From: Pteria penguin
Taxonomy: Eukaryota; Mollusca; Bivalvia; Pterioida; Pteriidae
Reading direction: 5' to 3'
Assembly: GCA_035048485.1 (NCBI GenBank)
Contig: CM068582.1
Location: 14,116,001 to 14,180,000, forward strand
DNA length: 64,000 bases
In this document: positions 22,985-38,200 of the stretch, piece after piece
Numbering within the stretch: position 1 is the first letter of the stretch
Layout of the letters: the number at the start of each line of letters is the position of its first letter
Made by a program: the position numbers and the translations under genes
Notes under the pieces: generated by a model
Database searches by the model: none
Seen by the model: only the letters and a program-made list of their open reading frames with translations
What the model was told of the DNA's origin: nothing

Positions 22985-25900
22985 CTAAATGAATGATAAA
23001 CAGAAGTGTAGTAGTCTATTCAAGTTAAACAAATTTTAGAATATAACAAGATGTGTCTGTGAAACATGAATACCCGGCGGCAACAAAATCCAGGTACATG
23101 TAGGCATATTTTGCAATGTGATAGTCACAAAGAAAACAAGAGCAATGCTAAGCGCAGCATCCCCTCGTGTGGCATGAAATTTAAATACACTTAAAATGTT
23201 GTAATTAATGTGTTGTCAAAGGTTTTATCGAAACTCCCTTTGGCACATTATTGTTAGTGGCAGTGTAATGCTATGGAAGTATTTGTTATTCAATTTACTT
23301 GTGTCATACTCTTACCATTGCAGTCCACTGTGACCTTGACCTTGAGAATTTAAACCTGAGACAAAGTCATGACACTTCCTTGAGATGTAAGCAACAATCA
23401 TGTGTAATGTTTATTGAAATCCATCAAAGAGCTAAAAAGTAATGGCCCAGACAAGCCCATTGTGACCTTGACCTTGAGAATTTGACCCTGAGACAAGGTC
23501 ATGACACTTCCTTGAGATGTAAGCAACAATGATGTATATTATTATTGAAATCCGTCAAGGCGTTAAAAAGTTATGGCACGGACAAGCGACCACACACATA
23601 CTACATACATACGGATGGTGGTGTTACTATATCCCCTCCACAACAAATTGCGCCAGGGATAACAAATGTGAAATATGAAAACCCTACCTCTAATATTCAA
23701 AACAAAACAAACATTAATTTTTTTAAAATGCTGGTCAAAAGTCATGAGTAATTAACCTTGGCGTAATTTGATAGGGCTTTAGTAGTCTAGTTATGCACTC
23801 CGAATATGAAGTCTCTGTCTCTCATCATTCAAAAGTTTTGGCGAAGTTTAAAGTTAACAGTCAGACAAACAGACAGTACAAAACAATATGCCCCCTAACT
23901 AGGGTAAAAACAATATGTTTGACCAGAAAGGCTAATGATGTAAAAAATTATCAATTTAATGTAGCTTAATTTGCATTTCCTAATAATCTGCATTGAATCC
24001 TTACCAAATAAATTTCGTAAAATGAATCTCCTATCTTTGATGATCTGTTGAGCCAACCACCTGAAACAGCTTTCCCATCGTTTCTGAGAACGACTCTCTC
24101 CTTTTTCAACTGAAAAGGGAGAAACACAAGCTATAATTAACCAAGGTTTTGTCTGCGAACTTAACATACACATGAATTTGTATTATAAAAAGTCTTATGT
24201 ATTCCTGTATACAGCTAGGATTAATCAAGTACATTGAAATACTTTTTATTCCTTCCTAGGGATACAATCTTTTTCAACTGAAAAGGGAGAAACACAAGCT
24301 ATAATTAACCAAGGTTTTGTCTGCGAACTTAACATACACATGAATTTGTATTATAAAAAGTCTTATGTATTCCTGTATACAGCTAGGATTAATCAAGTAC
24401 ATTGAAATATTTTTTATTCCTTCCTAGGGATACAATTTTTGAGGTTTTCGTAGTTGCATGCAACCATTTATGTAACAAATAAAATTTTACTGTAGTTGCA
24501 AGCTAAACTTATATATGACCATCTGCCAGTGAAAGTCATCTATGCATGTTAAAGTGCTATTAGAATGCTTGGGTATTTTGCATTTTCTTAAAATCCTATT
24601 AGTAATTGAATTATTATAAAATTCATGAAAATTACTACTCCTTTACTTCAGTATTTCTCTGAGAGATATCTAAAAATATCCATTTGCCCAATTTTACGGG
24701 AAAACCTGAGTAAAATAAAGGCTTCTTGTGCAACTTGTTTTACAACTTTAAGGAAAAGTAGCATTAAATTTTGTACAACTTCTGACGTCACATGTTACGG
24801 TGATTAATGACTGAAAAAATCCACCAAGCTGTTTATGGATTATCCTATATATCTTGTGATTGGATTCATGCAGCAGTGCAATTTTTTGTCAGCGACTTGT
24901 GTATGTAGAAACGCACATTGTATAGAAAAATTGTGAACATTCTAAAAGAACTTTAATTACACAGATATATCATGAGCTATAACATGTATACATATGGAAT
25001 ATTCAGTACATTTTTGTTACACTAAGACTGACCTAAGCCAATTACAAGGTAACAGAATTACCATTTTGGGGGGAAATAAATAAAATTATTTATATAGGCA
25101 ATCAAATAATTAAGAACTTACTCAAATCACTCTTACTGTTTATTACTACATCATGCATACAGCCTCAGTCTAATCCATTCTATTCTAATTTACTTGGGGA
25201 TTTCAGATGAATGAAATTTTTTTTTATCCAAGGTGCTATCCACAAAATACCAAACCAATGGACAAGTATTTTTTTGTTAAAACCATGAAAATATGTATCA
25301 TTTGTATATCTCTGTATTTTTGTATTTGCTGTTGGGCTCATGCCAGTACAGCATTGTATCCTTCTGTGGGCATTCTCACCAACCTTTAAATACCCTTGAT
25401 TTTAACAAAGGCAGATTAATACTGTATGACACTCTATTGCCATATATGCCTTATACTGTCATATTGTTTGTTCGTTTATTCTTAGGCAATAACCATTGTA
25501 AGATTAGATGTGTTACGCCAATAAAGAATTTGAATTTGAATTTGTTATTTCAATGTCTTTGAAATTTTTGAAATCAATGCTTAATGCAGTTTATTCTGCA
25601 TTACTCAAACTTCAAAGAACAAAAGAAGAGGAGTTCCACATTCATACTTCTTTGCTTTCTTCAATGAGGGCAGAGTTTCATAATTTTAAGGGCATATGTC
25701 TGGACTTAAGCAAAGCCGATTTGAAGGGTTGTAAATAGGTTCTATAGCTAGGATATTTCTCAGGTATAATATCTCATAATTATTTCCTAGCTAATAATTT
25801 CATAATCGTCAAGAAGTTCATTTCATATTTATGCTATACCTGGGTCCGGCGCCATGAACTGAGAAAATACTTAAGTCCATTATTTCATTTTAATTTATTC

Positions 25901-28900
25901 CATTATCAAACGTTCAAATAAATTGTCGTGCAGAATGGTTTAATTCTATCTATCGATAGAATAAAACTCAATAAAATCAAAATCCCAATTATGAATTCAT
26001 TGTTGAACAGAAGAATTTGAAATTATGACTGATGTATTTTCTCTGTTTATGGCACCGGACCTGGGTATTTATAGTTCAAAATATTAGTCCTTATCAGAAT
26101 GACCCTAAAATTTAGTTCGACTTCATATTTACTCATGTTTGGGTAAAGTAGAATCAATATTCTACATTCAAAGCTAATTCTATTCTACATTCAAAGCTAA
26201 TTCTAATGTACTCTCTTTGCCACACGAATTCTGATTGGTTAAATGTTTCAAAAACTGCAAGGATATTCACGTTTCACTGCAGTTTTCACTATGATGTCAC
26301 ACACTTCTTGGTGACGTCATTAACAACGTTGTTCAAAACTAACATGTGTAACCTTTTTTCAGGTCAAAATATCAGAACAGGCTTCCCATGCCAATGTTTT
26401 ACAAAAATCTGACAGGTTATTGGCAAATCTCCTGTTGGAGATATCCATTTCACCCAATTTCTGACAGCAATTTATACAAAAGCACCAGAAGCAAATACCT
26501 TTACAATTATTATGGTTTTCTTAGAGAGTGTTACAATTTCCTGCTGTACCATGCGAGAGACTCTTGTGCAGGACAAAGGGAAGAGTGTAGCAGCATATGC
26601 ACAAGTATGTTTGAACCCCAAACTCATTTTCTGTATGTTTTTTTAAATGAATAACGAATTTTTATGAATTTTTATCCTGAGTGTGCATTGTTAAATTTTC
26701 TCAAACATTTAGTTAAGCTTTAAGATTTATACATAGTCATCTAGGTTAATATGACATCAATGACAATGGGAAATGGTACAATACCGCACAAGGAAAAAAA
26801 TCAGGAAGAACAGGGTCCGGCGCAATAATTTCAAATTCTTCTGTTCAACAATGAATTAGTTACTAGGATTTGAATTTTATTGAGATCGATAGATAGAATT
26901 AAACCATTCTGCATGACAATTTATTTGAACATTTGATAATGGAATGAATTCAAATGAAATATCAATTGAAACATCTTAAAAGTCCTCTGAAGGGAAGTGA
27001 CATAAAACAAAGAACAATAAACTCAGCACTCACAATATTCCGGTCTCCTCACCTTTTTCCAGTGAATTTATTGGAATTGTTATGTGAAATCCACCATATT
27101 TCATAATATTCCAATAAATTCACTGGAAAAAGGTCAGGAGACTGAAATATTGTGAGTGCTGAGTTTATTTTTCTTTGTAAAATGAAATAATTGACTTATT
27201 TTCTCAGTTTATGGCGCCAGACCCAGGTATAAATTTCCAGTAAAACATATTTGCAAGGACTTTATTTTAAATTTAGCTAATTCCGTGATTATCATTCTCA
27301 TGAATATATTGAAAGTGAGATATTTGCTAAAAACAAAGTCACAACAAATATAAGTGATTTACGTATACTGCACAACTTTCCTATGGGAAAAAAACTTCTT
27401 TAAATTGATTTATGTCTTATTGTTGAATGCCAAGCAATGTTTACTCCACCTAATATACCAGAAGTCTCTGTCGAGACTGAAGCTCTACTGGTTTCCTCTT
27501 ATTATCTTTTAAAAGGGTGAGGCAGCAGCGGGGGAATGTGCCCCTCTTTCAAATCAAGAGGGGGGGGGGTATGTTCCGCCCCCTTTAATCTTTAAGATTT
27601 TTTATCATCAAGTAGTTAGAATATCAGTTAAAGTGTGGAAACAAAGCAGTAAAACGCTAGTTTTTCTTCTGGTAGCAAAAGGGGCATGTGCCCCATCCCC
27701 TCTTTTTTCAAAACAGGGGATGGGATGAAGTATTTTTGTAACACCCCCCCCCCCTTTTGATATTTTCCAATGTCGGTTCAAGTGTAGAAACAAAGAATGC
27801 AAACACTAGTTTTTCTTCCGACTAGCTTAATTTTTTTTGCTAGCTATATATACATTTATATATAAATCATTATCCCATTTTTTTTTTTCATTGCCCGTCA
27901 ATGCCCCAGAGAAATGACTTCATACTATTTCAAGAGGAGTTTACGGCACTGTTATATGTTTAATAATGTCTTTTGTCTGTTTTCTTTTTTGCCAATATCT
28001 GGTTGTAAAAGTGTCGTAAAAAATTTTATCACATGGTGCTATATATATATATATATGGCCATCATAAAGTTCATGAGTCAGAGGAAATTCTGCAGATTAC
28101 TTGACATGGTATAATAAACGCACTGTAAGCTAATGTGTTTATTTTATTTACAAATATACACAATTTATCTTTTTGGTGGTTTTATTCACACTGTTCCATT
28201 CTTATCTAGTGACAATGATTAATTCATAGCAAAGTGTAAGCACTGGACCGTGGTGCAGATAGAAGAGTTACGTGCTCCTTGGTTCAGCATATCTATAACC
28301 ACGAAGAAAATGGTTTATTAAAAAAAAAACAGATTCCCTCCGTACTTTTGGATACTGTGAACATCGTTTACTTGCAATATTTTGGTTATTCCTAGTTAAA
28401 TGAAACTGTACATGTTGGAGGAAATCACTGGTTGTGACTTTTTTTCCTTCATACATTGCCGTTTCCTTACTATAATTATTTTATAAATGATATATTCACG
28501 GTCTACTACTGGGCATTTAATAATTTCGGTCAACCATTATTGATAAAAACTTTTTGTTTTTCTCCTCTTATTTCTTTTCTAGGACTATGATCTTTTCTCA
28601 ATAATTTATTCAAAATGGCCGCTGTTATATAAACATTAGAAGACAACTCGCCCAAAATCAATTCTGACTAGCATACAAACACTGCGATCTTAAGTCAACC
28701 ATACAGGAAATAATTAAGAGAGGAAACTGAAGATAGTTGAAAGATAAAAATACATACATGAAATACAAATGTTGAGGTGTTGCACATATGTCTACAAAGC
28801 TATAACCCCCCTTTCAAATTACAGTACACTGTAGTAAGAATAACAATTGGGGTCATTTCTGTATGGGTAACTCACGCCCTTTGAGGGGCCCCAGGGGTCC

Positions 28901-31900
28901 AGACTAGACCAAAAATTGCACATGCACAACTAGACCACCCAAACAAGAAGAAACCACAAAGAGGTCTCTGGGATTTATACCCTCAGGGAAAAAGAAGGCA
29001 CAGAATCTTGGGACCACACCCCTTTGTGGGGGTCCAAAGTGGTCCAGACTGGACCAAAATTGCACATGTACAACTAGACATCCTACCAAACAGGATTAGA
29101 CAATAATTTAGTCTGTGGGACATATATTGTTAGAGAAGAAGAGGGAACAACATCTTGGGACCACACCTCTTTGTGGGACCCAGGGGGTCCGAACTGGACC
29201 AAAATTGCACATGTACCACTAAACCACATACCAAACAAGATGAGAATGTTATTGGGTCCCTGGAACATATACCTTTATAGTAGAAGACATAACACAATTT
29301 TGGGACCACACCCTTTGTGGAACCCCAAGGGGTCCGCACTGGACCAAAATTGCACATGCACAACTAGACCGCCTACCCAGCAAGATCAGACCCTAATTAG
29401 CTCTCTGAAACATATACCTTCAGAGAAGAAGAGGGAACAAAATTTTGGGACCACGCCCCTTTGTTAGGACCCCAAGTGGTCCGGACCGGACCAAAATGGC
29501 ACATGCATAACTAGACCATCTACTTTACAAGATGAGACAATAATTAAGTCTCTGAGGCAAATACCTTTAGAGAAGAAGATGGAACAAGATTTTGGAACCA
29601 CGCCCCTTTGTGGGACCTCAGGGGGTCTGAACTGGACCACAATTGCACATGCACAACTAGACCACCAATCAAACAAGATGAAACCATAATTAAGTCTCTG
29701 GGACATATACCTTCAGAGAAGAAGAGGGAACAAATAAATTGTTTACGGACGGACGTACGGACGACCGGACATCCGGCCGGCCGGACAACGGACGAAGGAC
29801 CATCGCATGAGCTCGACTGGTCGAGACCAGTAGAGCTAATAATGGTAAAACTTGTCTAGTGTAAGGTCTAAAAATTATTACGTAAACATATGTATTAGTA
29901 ATTATTGTTGTAACAGTTACATGTATCTGACTTACAGATAGATAAAATGATGCCTAAGTGTTGCTTTGCTTCACAGGTGACACAAAACATGCATCAACAG
30001 TGTTTTTACCTGGCTGTGCTTGATTTGGGACCTCTACATTGTGTAGATTATTCTGGCCATTTTGCTGATATAATACTGCCTGTGGAACCGGTAAATTGTC
30101 TACATCACTGCCTAAAATTCCCTGAAACTCTCCATTTTCATTGTTCGTGTAATTCATTAAATGAGAATTACTTCTCCTATCATCCCTGTCAAGATAAATA
30201 TAAAGTATACTTGTAATATATGAACTCAATTGAAACATTTTCATTTGTTGATTGATTGATTTTTGTTTTACGTCACACCATAAATATTTCACGTATATGG
30301 TGATGGCATCTGCCTGATGCGGGGCATACAAATTTTGACCTTTGCAACGGACCCACCCGAAGCAGTGAGGGATCTTTAACGTGCCATGCATACCACGACA
30401 CGGGGCCCAGGTTTTTACTGTCTCATCCGAAAGACCTGACACACGCATGACCAGAGCGGGACCTGAACCCCGGCCTCCCAATCGGGAGTTTGGCGCGATA
30501 CCACTAGGTCACGCCGGCTTGAAACATTTTTAAGACTGACCTATACATAAATGTAACTTTACAAACAAATATGGTATCTATAATATTGAAACCTAAATGC
30601 ATGTGTAATTTACTGAATACATATTATATGAGCACCAAGCTGCACAAGACACGTACCCACACACCTATACACACATGATTGTAAAATCTGAAAACACATT
30701 ATCATAGATTTATGGATAAACAGGTATTCTCAAGATTCCTAATAATACTTAAATATATAAATGAAGAAAGTTTCAATGTAGTATCCTCGTTGATACCGTA
30801 TTGCCAGTATCTATGTCGGAATATCTAAATGAAGAAAGAGGGTAATACTGGGGAATTTTGTTCAGGTAATTCAGAAAATAAGAAATGGCTGATTAACACT
30901 GTGACAATTAAGTCTTAACAAAGTGTATATACTAAATAGTAATTACTTATATATTTAGCAAGAAGCCCATTTGGGGTCACAACAGTCAACTACATAAGCA
31001 AGGACATTCGGTCTGGTAAACTAGGACAATTCACCAGACCGCAGTAACTTTTACCAGACCAAAAACAAAATGTGCATTTTTAGAGAGAAGGTCACAAAAA
31101 CCATACAACTGCTCACTTCAGTTTTCATTGGTTTATTGCAAATCTCTGGCAAGTAAAAACACACTTTTCCAGTTGTCTTCGATACAATAATCATCATTGT
31201 CAACATGAAAGGGCCAAGTTAAAACTTTTAAAACTGTATCTCTTTTAGCTTTTGTTCATCCTCACCAGACAATTGGTCCGGGCATCTAAGGTTATTTACA
31301 GGACCGACAGCATTATTACCAGACTTACCGACGATATTTCATTTTCACTGGAAGAAATATTTGTTTTATCCAATTGAAAGAAATATATTTTTATCTTTAC
31401 AACCCAATCTGTGGTTCAGCAGTCCTGAGCATAGGAGAATAGAGAACTTTATTTTATTAATTTAATCAAATTAATTACACGTAGTTTATTTTACTTCAAA
31501 TTACCAATACCTCCATCAAAAACATATTCCATCTCAACTGGTTATGTAACCTTCCAAATAAATTTCATCTGAAGTGGAAAAATTCTCCACAGAGACAAAT
31601 TTGCTTAACACCTATCTGAAGACATTATTTTGTTTAATATTTACTTTTGTAGGATCGAGCTTGAGTTCCAGTTATTGAGAAAAAACATAATGGATACAAG
31701 AAACTGTCAAAGACCAGATTGCAAACTTTAAGTAAAAACCATTTTAAAGGAGCTCATGTTACAAAATCAAGGTCAAAGTCACCAAATTTTGCATCAGTCA
31801 AGAAGAACTCATTAATGTCTACAAACCTAACAAACCTGATGTAGGTATCATTCTTTGTATGCAAGAAATCAAGCTAAACGCAAAATCACTGTGTTCACTG

Positions 31901-32250
31901 AAGCGTGACATCAAAGTCAAGGTCACTAATTTTTGCATCAGTTGGGAAGAACTCATCAGTATCTACATACCTACTTAGTTTAACATAGGTATCATCAATG
32001 GTATACAAGAAATCAACCTTAACAAAAAATTCACTTTGTGTTCACTGAAGTGCAAAATCAAAGTCAAGGTAATCATATTTCACATCAGTCAAGAAGAAAA
32101 CATCAATGCCAACCAACTTACTATCAAGGTCACCAAATTTTGTATTAGCTGGGAAAAACTCATCAATGTCTAGAAATCTATCAAGTTTGACGAAGTTATT
32201 GTCAATGGTACATAAGAAATCAAGCTAAAAACAAATTGTTGATGCATGGC

Positions 32251-32289
<39 letters not shown>

Positions 32290-35200
32290 TGGACAAATTT
32301 TTATACTGGACTTGCTTGGCAATCCTGTCAAAAATATTTGGACTTTAACAACCCAGAGATTATTAAAGTTATTGACAATTCAACTTACTCAAATTGAAGT
32401 TATCAGGCTTAAAAAAATATATTAAATAAGCATTCCGAAAGAATTGCTAAAGCAATACAAGTTCCCCACCAATAAATCCATGAGGGGCTAAAAAGTAGGT
32501 CACTGGCAGCCAAACTGTGGAAAACTGATTTTGAATAAAGGGTAATACCTCTAGAAAAAGTGGGTCAACCTTGACCAAAGTTGAACTTGATCTGTAACTC
32601 CTCATGGGGAAGCTTGCTATCATGTTTCCGCTTGATATATCAGGGTATAAACTCTACTGAAATTTTTACAAGCCATATGGGCTCGAAACATTAGACATTC
32701 AGGGGCCCACATCAATTTCATGAGCCCACAATAAACAAGAGGCCCAAGTGGGCCTTTATTGCCCACCTGAGTACCTAGATGATCAGTCATACAGGAAGGA
32801 AGAATTCATTTATTTTTGCATTACTGTGACTAAATCAACACAGATGTTGAAAATAAGTCAAATTCTATTTCAGACCAGAATATCAAAGGACCTGGAGGTC
32901 CTGAAACATACTCTCACTCACATCTTGTTGTGAGTAGAGATCTATCTGTATTTCGCTTAAAGGACACCCCGACCTCATTTTGTATGAAGTTGATTGAAAT
33001 AGTAATGTTAATGAAAATAAGGTAGTGCACAGAGAAACTTGTTCATAAGGTTATCCCATCATGTGCGATTCAATGGCAGTGGTGGGTTTAGTAGGGGGGC
33101 ACGCTCTTCCCCTTTCGCCATTTATTCACAAGTAAAAATCCAGATTTAGCAACAAACATGGCCTAGTAGTTTAACTAATACACATGTGGGCTTATTGGAT
33201 ATAAGTCGGCAGTTTGAACCGACGATCCGTATTTGCAAGTGTCATGTGTTACCTTTGTGTTGATTGGGACAACTTTCAATTAATTAACGGTACATACAAA
33301 TGTGCGTGAGGGCAGTAGTGCCGCATTGTAATCTGAAAAAAATTGATCTTAAGTTACCTTTGTGGGTTGTGTATATTTAATAACATGCTCTTAATGAAAA
33401 GTATATATTTGTCCATTCCAGGTAGTAATATATATATACAGATGTGTATATATGTCTCTGGTTCCTTTTACTTTTTTGAGGATTGCAGAGCCCCACCCCC
33501 CCTTTTTTTTTCTTGAACATATTTTCTGAATTTACACAGCTATTTCTCCAACATTTCTGTAATAATCTTGAGAAACTGTTTAGTAATATCGGCGATCATA
33601 GAATTCGGAACAACTATATTTATTTACAAGGACTTGTATGGTTTTAAAGTCCCTGATATTTATAATTCTACAATGATAAGTTAATCATAGTGTCTAACTG
33701 AAAACTTTACCTAAAAAAATTAATTAAAAAGTAAATAAATAAATAAAAAAGTAAATAAATAGATAAATAAATAAGTAATGATAATGAAAAAAATATTTGA
33801 ATTTAGCATGTCTACGTCCCTGATATTACTAAACGTTAATTAATTAAGTTGACCCAATTAACACAAAGGTAACACATAATATTAGCAAATACGGATCATC
33901 GCTGCTGAGTTATATTCAGTAAACCGAATGGGTTAACATGAGTGTTGATCGTGAACATAAATTCATACACCGTCGTTTTCGCCTTAGCAGGGGAGGGGAC
34001 GTTTTCTAAAAGAATTCACACAATTGTGGTCAAAACTTATCTTTAAGAAAAGATTCTTACAATGAATCGATTAAAACATCACAGCTGTCCTCGCTAGAAA
34101 AGACAAACATTAATACAGACATCACACTATTTCTTCAAAGGTTGTAGTTGGGTGGACGTAAATCTGACCTTTGAACCTTTAGCACGATAACAGTAAGATA
34201 CTAGTACTCCTTGATAAAGAAGACTTAGTATCTTAAAAACACAACAACACTTTTTGCACATCCATTCAGGTGATTTTGATATTAATAAGCATTTACTTTG
34301 TCTCTGCAAGATGTGATTCAGGGCAACAAGTTAGTCACTTTCTTTAGGTGGGATCTTTTGTTGACTGATTTCAAGTCTGGGTCATGAACAACAATTGTTT
34401 CAAATATTGTCCAGATCCAACTTAAAATGGCCTAATTTCATATGTTGAGTGTTATGAAACATCTAAAAACTTATTTAGATGTGTAAAGAAATGAAAAAAA
34501 CATTTGACCACAGCTGGATTTGAACCGCTACTCTCCATATTTTAATTACCAAGTGGTATATGTACCATTGTCAGACCTATCTTTTAGACATGGTGACACC
34601 ATCTGTTGACCAATTTGGATAAAATGTACAAAATTGATAGAGGACCTATAGTACTTCATGTATATCATGTTTTATTAAAATCTTTCATATAACAGCAGAA
34701 GTTAAAAATGAAAGGACTTGAAAGTCCTCATGGTCGGAATTGCATGGTCAAGTACATCAAAGGTAATAAAGTCGTGATCCACCAAGAGATCACACACCAA
34801 GCGTGTAATGTTTAGGATCAGTACTGACAAAAACACGGTCTGCGCACAGGTGCTCGTTTTCATTTAAACAACGGCTCCGCCCCTGTACGTCTCCGTCTCG
34901 TACTATATAGTTATCTCATTCTCTCTTATCACTTTTGATCTTGACAGTAGTGTGAAATTAGCAATCTGGACAGTCTCCCGCTGTACATGTACATTTGGGG
35001 AAAACCACGTCTACACATGTAGATCTATAAATAACTGGCTATTTTTAGTAGCATTACACATCAACAACTTCCAAGACGTTTGTTTATCGTTGTGACGAGA
35101 AGATTGTAGAGTACTTTGAATTCCACTGCTATATAAAGAAGCGATATTCTCAAGTTTTATTAATTATATTACAATGGATACTAGTATGGACTAGAAGTAT

Positions 35201-38200
35201 TAAATTACGGCACAGCTACCAGAGACATATATGTCTCTGCAGCTACACAATAATGTCAATTGTACTTTTTCGGGACTTTCCGTCGAGTATTGGGAAGACT
35301 GCATGTCCTCCAGCGCATGAATATAACTCGTCTAAATAGATGGAATAACGGCACATCTATTTTCTCATCTGATCAAACTTATCTTGTATTGACTCGTACA
35401 ATATGAATTATAAGTACTAAAAGTAAATCTTATCACACTTTTTCTAAATATCGACACACTACTTATACACGAGGAGGTATTTTCTGCGTTCCATGCGTTC
35501 TCCACAGCATATTGTAACGACTAGGGTCTGCAAATGCTATGCAATTCCGACCAATAAGAAGAATTGTCCCTATACACCCTCATTTGGAAATCTTGGAAAA
35601 ATTCATAGAAAATCCAAAAAATTTTTGTAATTTTGACAAAATTCTTTCAAAGTAACATTCCTTACCATAATTATGATCAAAATAGTCCATAAGAAATCAT
35701 CATTATCAATTAACTAGTAAATATGACAATTTTCTGCATTGAAATCTCCAAGTCCAAAAAAATGTCAAATTGATTTTGGAAGGTGGCCAAAATGACAATA
35801 CTTCTTCATTCATCCCTCTAGATCATTTCTATGTATTCTGTTTGTCTCTGTATACAGCCAGTATGAAGATGAAGATTGTCAAATGAGGGTACTCTTTTGT
35901 GACTTACTTTTGACTGTGGTGGCGTCACCTGTAGAGAGGTCTCAGGACGAAAACGACAGAATTTGAAGGGGATCATAAGTGATTTATTTCTACCAAGATT
36001 TATTCAAATCCTTCCAATAGATTTGCAGAAAAAGTTGAAAATGTGAAAAATGGCCAACCCACCCACCCACTCCTTTTTAGAGAGTCTTAAAAAATTCACA
36101 AAAAGTCCAAAATTTGAGGTATTGACAAAATTCTTTCATAATAACATACCTTACCATAATTATGATCAAAATAGTCCAAAAGAAATCATCATTATCAATT
36201 AAATGCAAAACATGACACTTTTCTGTATTGAAATTACTAAGTCAAAAAAAATGTTAAAAAACATCAAAAATTTGATTTCGGAACAAAACTAAAAACAACA
36301 ACACTTCTTCAAACATCCCTCTAGATCATTCCTATGCATTCAGTTTGCCTCTGTATGCCCCAGGTCTGAAGAAGAAGTTTGTCAAACGAGGATACCCTCT
36401 GTGACCTACTTTTGCCTGTGGTGGTGCCATCTGTTGACAGAATGGGACAAAAAACAACAAGACTTGTATGGGACCATGAGTACTTTATTCCTATCAAGTT
36501 TCACAGAAATCTGTTCAGCAGTTCTTAAGAAGAAGTCGAAAATGTGAAAATTTTACGACTGACAGAAGGACGATGGATAAACCACACGATATGACTATAG
36601 CTCACTTGAGCCTTTGGCTCAGGTGAGCTAAAAAGAAGAAAAACGAAAAAATGTTTAAAAGAAGCTAATAACCTGTTTTATTCAAAGCAATATATAGAAG
36701 TTTTACTCAAATTCCAAAGAACAAAAATTAATCATAATCTCCTTACTGTACTCTTTAAAATTATCACCTTGCTCAGTAGGAGATGTTACCCTTTTAAGTG
36801 GCACAGAGAAAAAGTTTCCCAACTGAGCCTGTCAAAATATTTTGTTGTTTTAACTACTGTATAAAACTAATTGGATTTGAAACAAAAATCGGAGGAAGAA
36901 ACAAATCACCAAATCTACCGGTACCTAGACCAATAATGGCCGTATCGAACTCAAAATATTTCATTTGCCATATGGGTGAGGAAAAACACATTTTAAGTTG
37001 CACACAGCAAGATTTACTCATGAAGGCAAACATCAAGTTTATTCCCTATATCTATAAGCATGGCTAAGAAAAGTGTAGAAAACTGATTTTGATCAAAGGG
37101 CAATATCTTTGAAAAAAGTGACCAAAGTCGAAACTGATTTGTAATAGGGATGGGTATCATCTTAACTTTTGTATCATGATATATCATGATTTTTCCTCAC
37201 AATATCGTGATACTACAGTGATATTTTAGAACATTTTGTTGTTTTCCTTATTTCTCTGTTATTTTCATTACTGTTTGGGTATTAAAGCACAAAAACTCAA
37301 ATTCAGTTATTTTGTAGCAGTTACTTTAATAAAACAACCTGTTTTAACTTGTTGTTTAACTTTAAAATAAGACCATAGACTTGACTTTTCTTTAGAAAAT
37401 TTCTCAAGTTCATAATCTTCATCAGGTTCGGACGCCATATTGTTATTTTTGTTACTTACCGGGACAGTGAATTTACAAACTAGTACGTAAATTTCTGGAA
37501 TTTGCATAAGTAAAAAAATACCAGTTTTTATCTATGCCATATCCCGATACGTATCGCGGGATGAATTATCGCAATGTACCAATATACCGGTAAAATCGCA
37601 CATCCCTAATCTGTTACTCTTCATGGGGAAGTTTGCTACCAAGTTTCAGCTTGACAGACATACACACAGAAGATGGACAGGCACAGTGGAAACCTATACT
37701 CCCCCCTCCTCACTTTCACTGATGGGAGACTAACAAGCATTCTGAGTGTATTCCTTAAGCAATACATGTCCCCTACCAATACTGTGAATACATTTCTGGG
37801 AATATATATTGCACATCAAGTGAGTCATACTATAACTGAAAGATAACATTTTCCCCAATACATGTACCTGTAAGCGCTAGTAGCATACAACATGTATCTG
37901 GGAAACAATCAGGATAATAAGTCAATAAAAGCCTCACTTCCACTTTCAAAATTTGAAGTGACATTAAACACCAAATTTATTTTTTTAAATAAATCATTTA
38001 TAGTGTGAAAAGAATTTAACTAGCTTACAGTCTGTGTTGTATGTAAAACTCCTCTGCTGCCTCATCAGTGTGTTAGGGACAACAATCTTACTATTCTTAG
38101 CAACAGAAACCTACACATTTGACCTTTTGACCCCAAACAGAACACCATGCATGCATGCTTCTTAAACTATCACAGTGTAAAGTTTCAACAATATTAGAGA

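Noticed and set aside
28904..29859. Overlapping frames on both strands with repeated peptides (VVHVQFW type)
   Set aside because: They follow the 146-bp tandem units of a mobile element.
29954..30481. 175-residue minus-strand open frame as one protein
   Set aside because: Chimera of a SINE and the real receptor exon at 30185-30010; the acceptor at 30186 separates them.
30961..31340. Repeated ACCAGAC motifs as a possible exon or satellite
   Set aside because: Spacing is irregular and both strands are broken by stops; not enough structure to call a feature.
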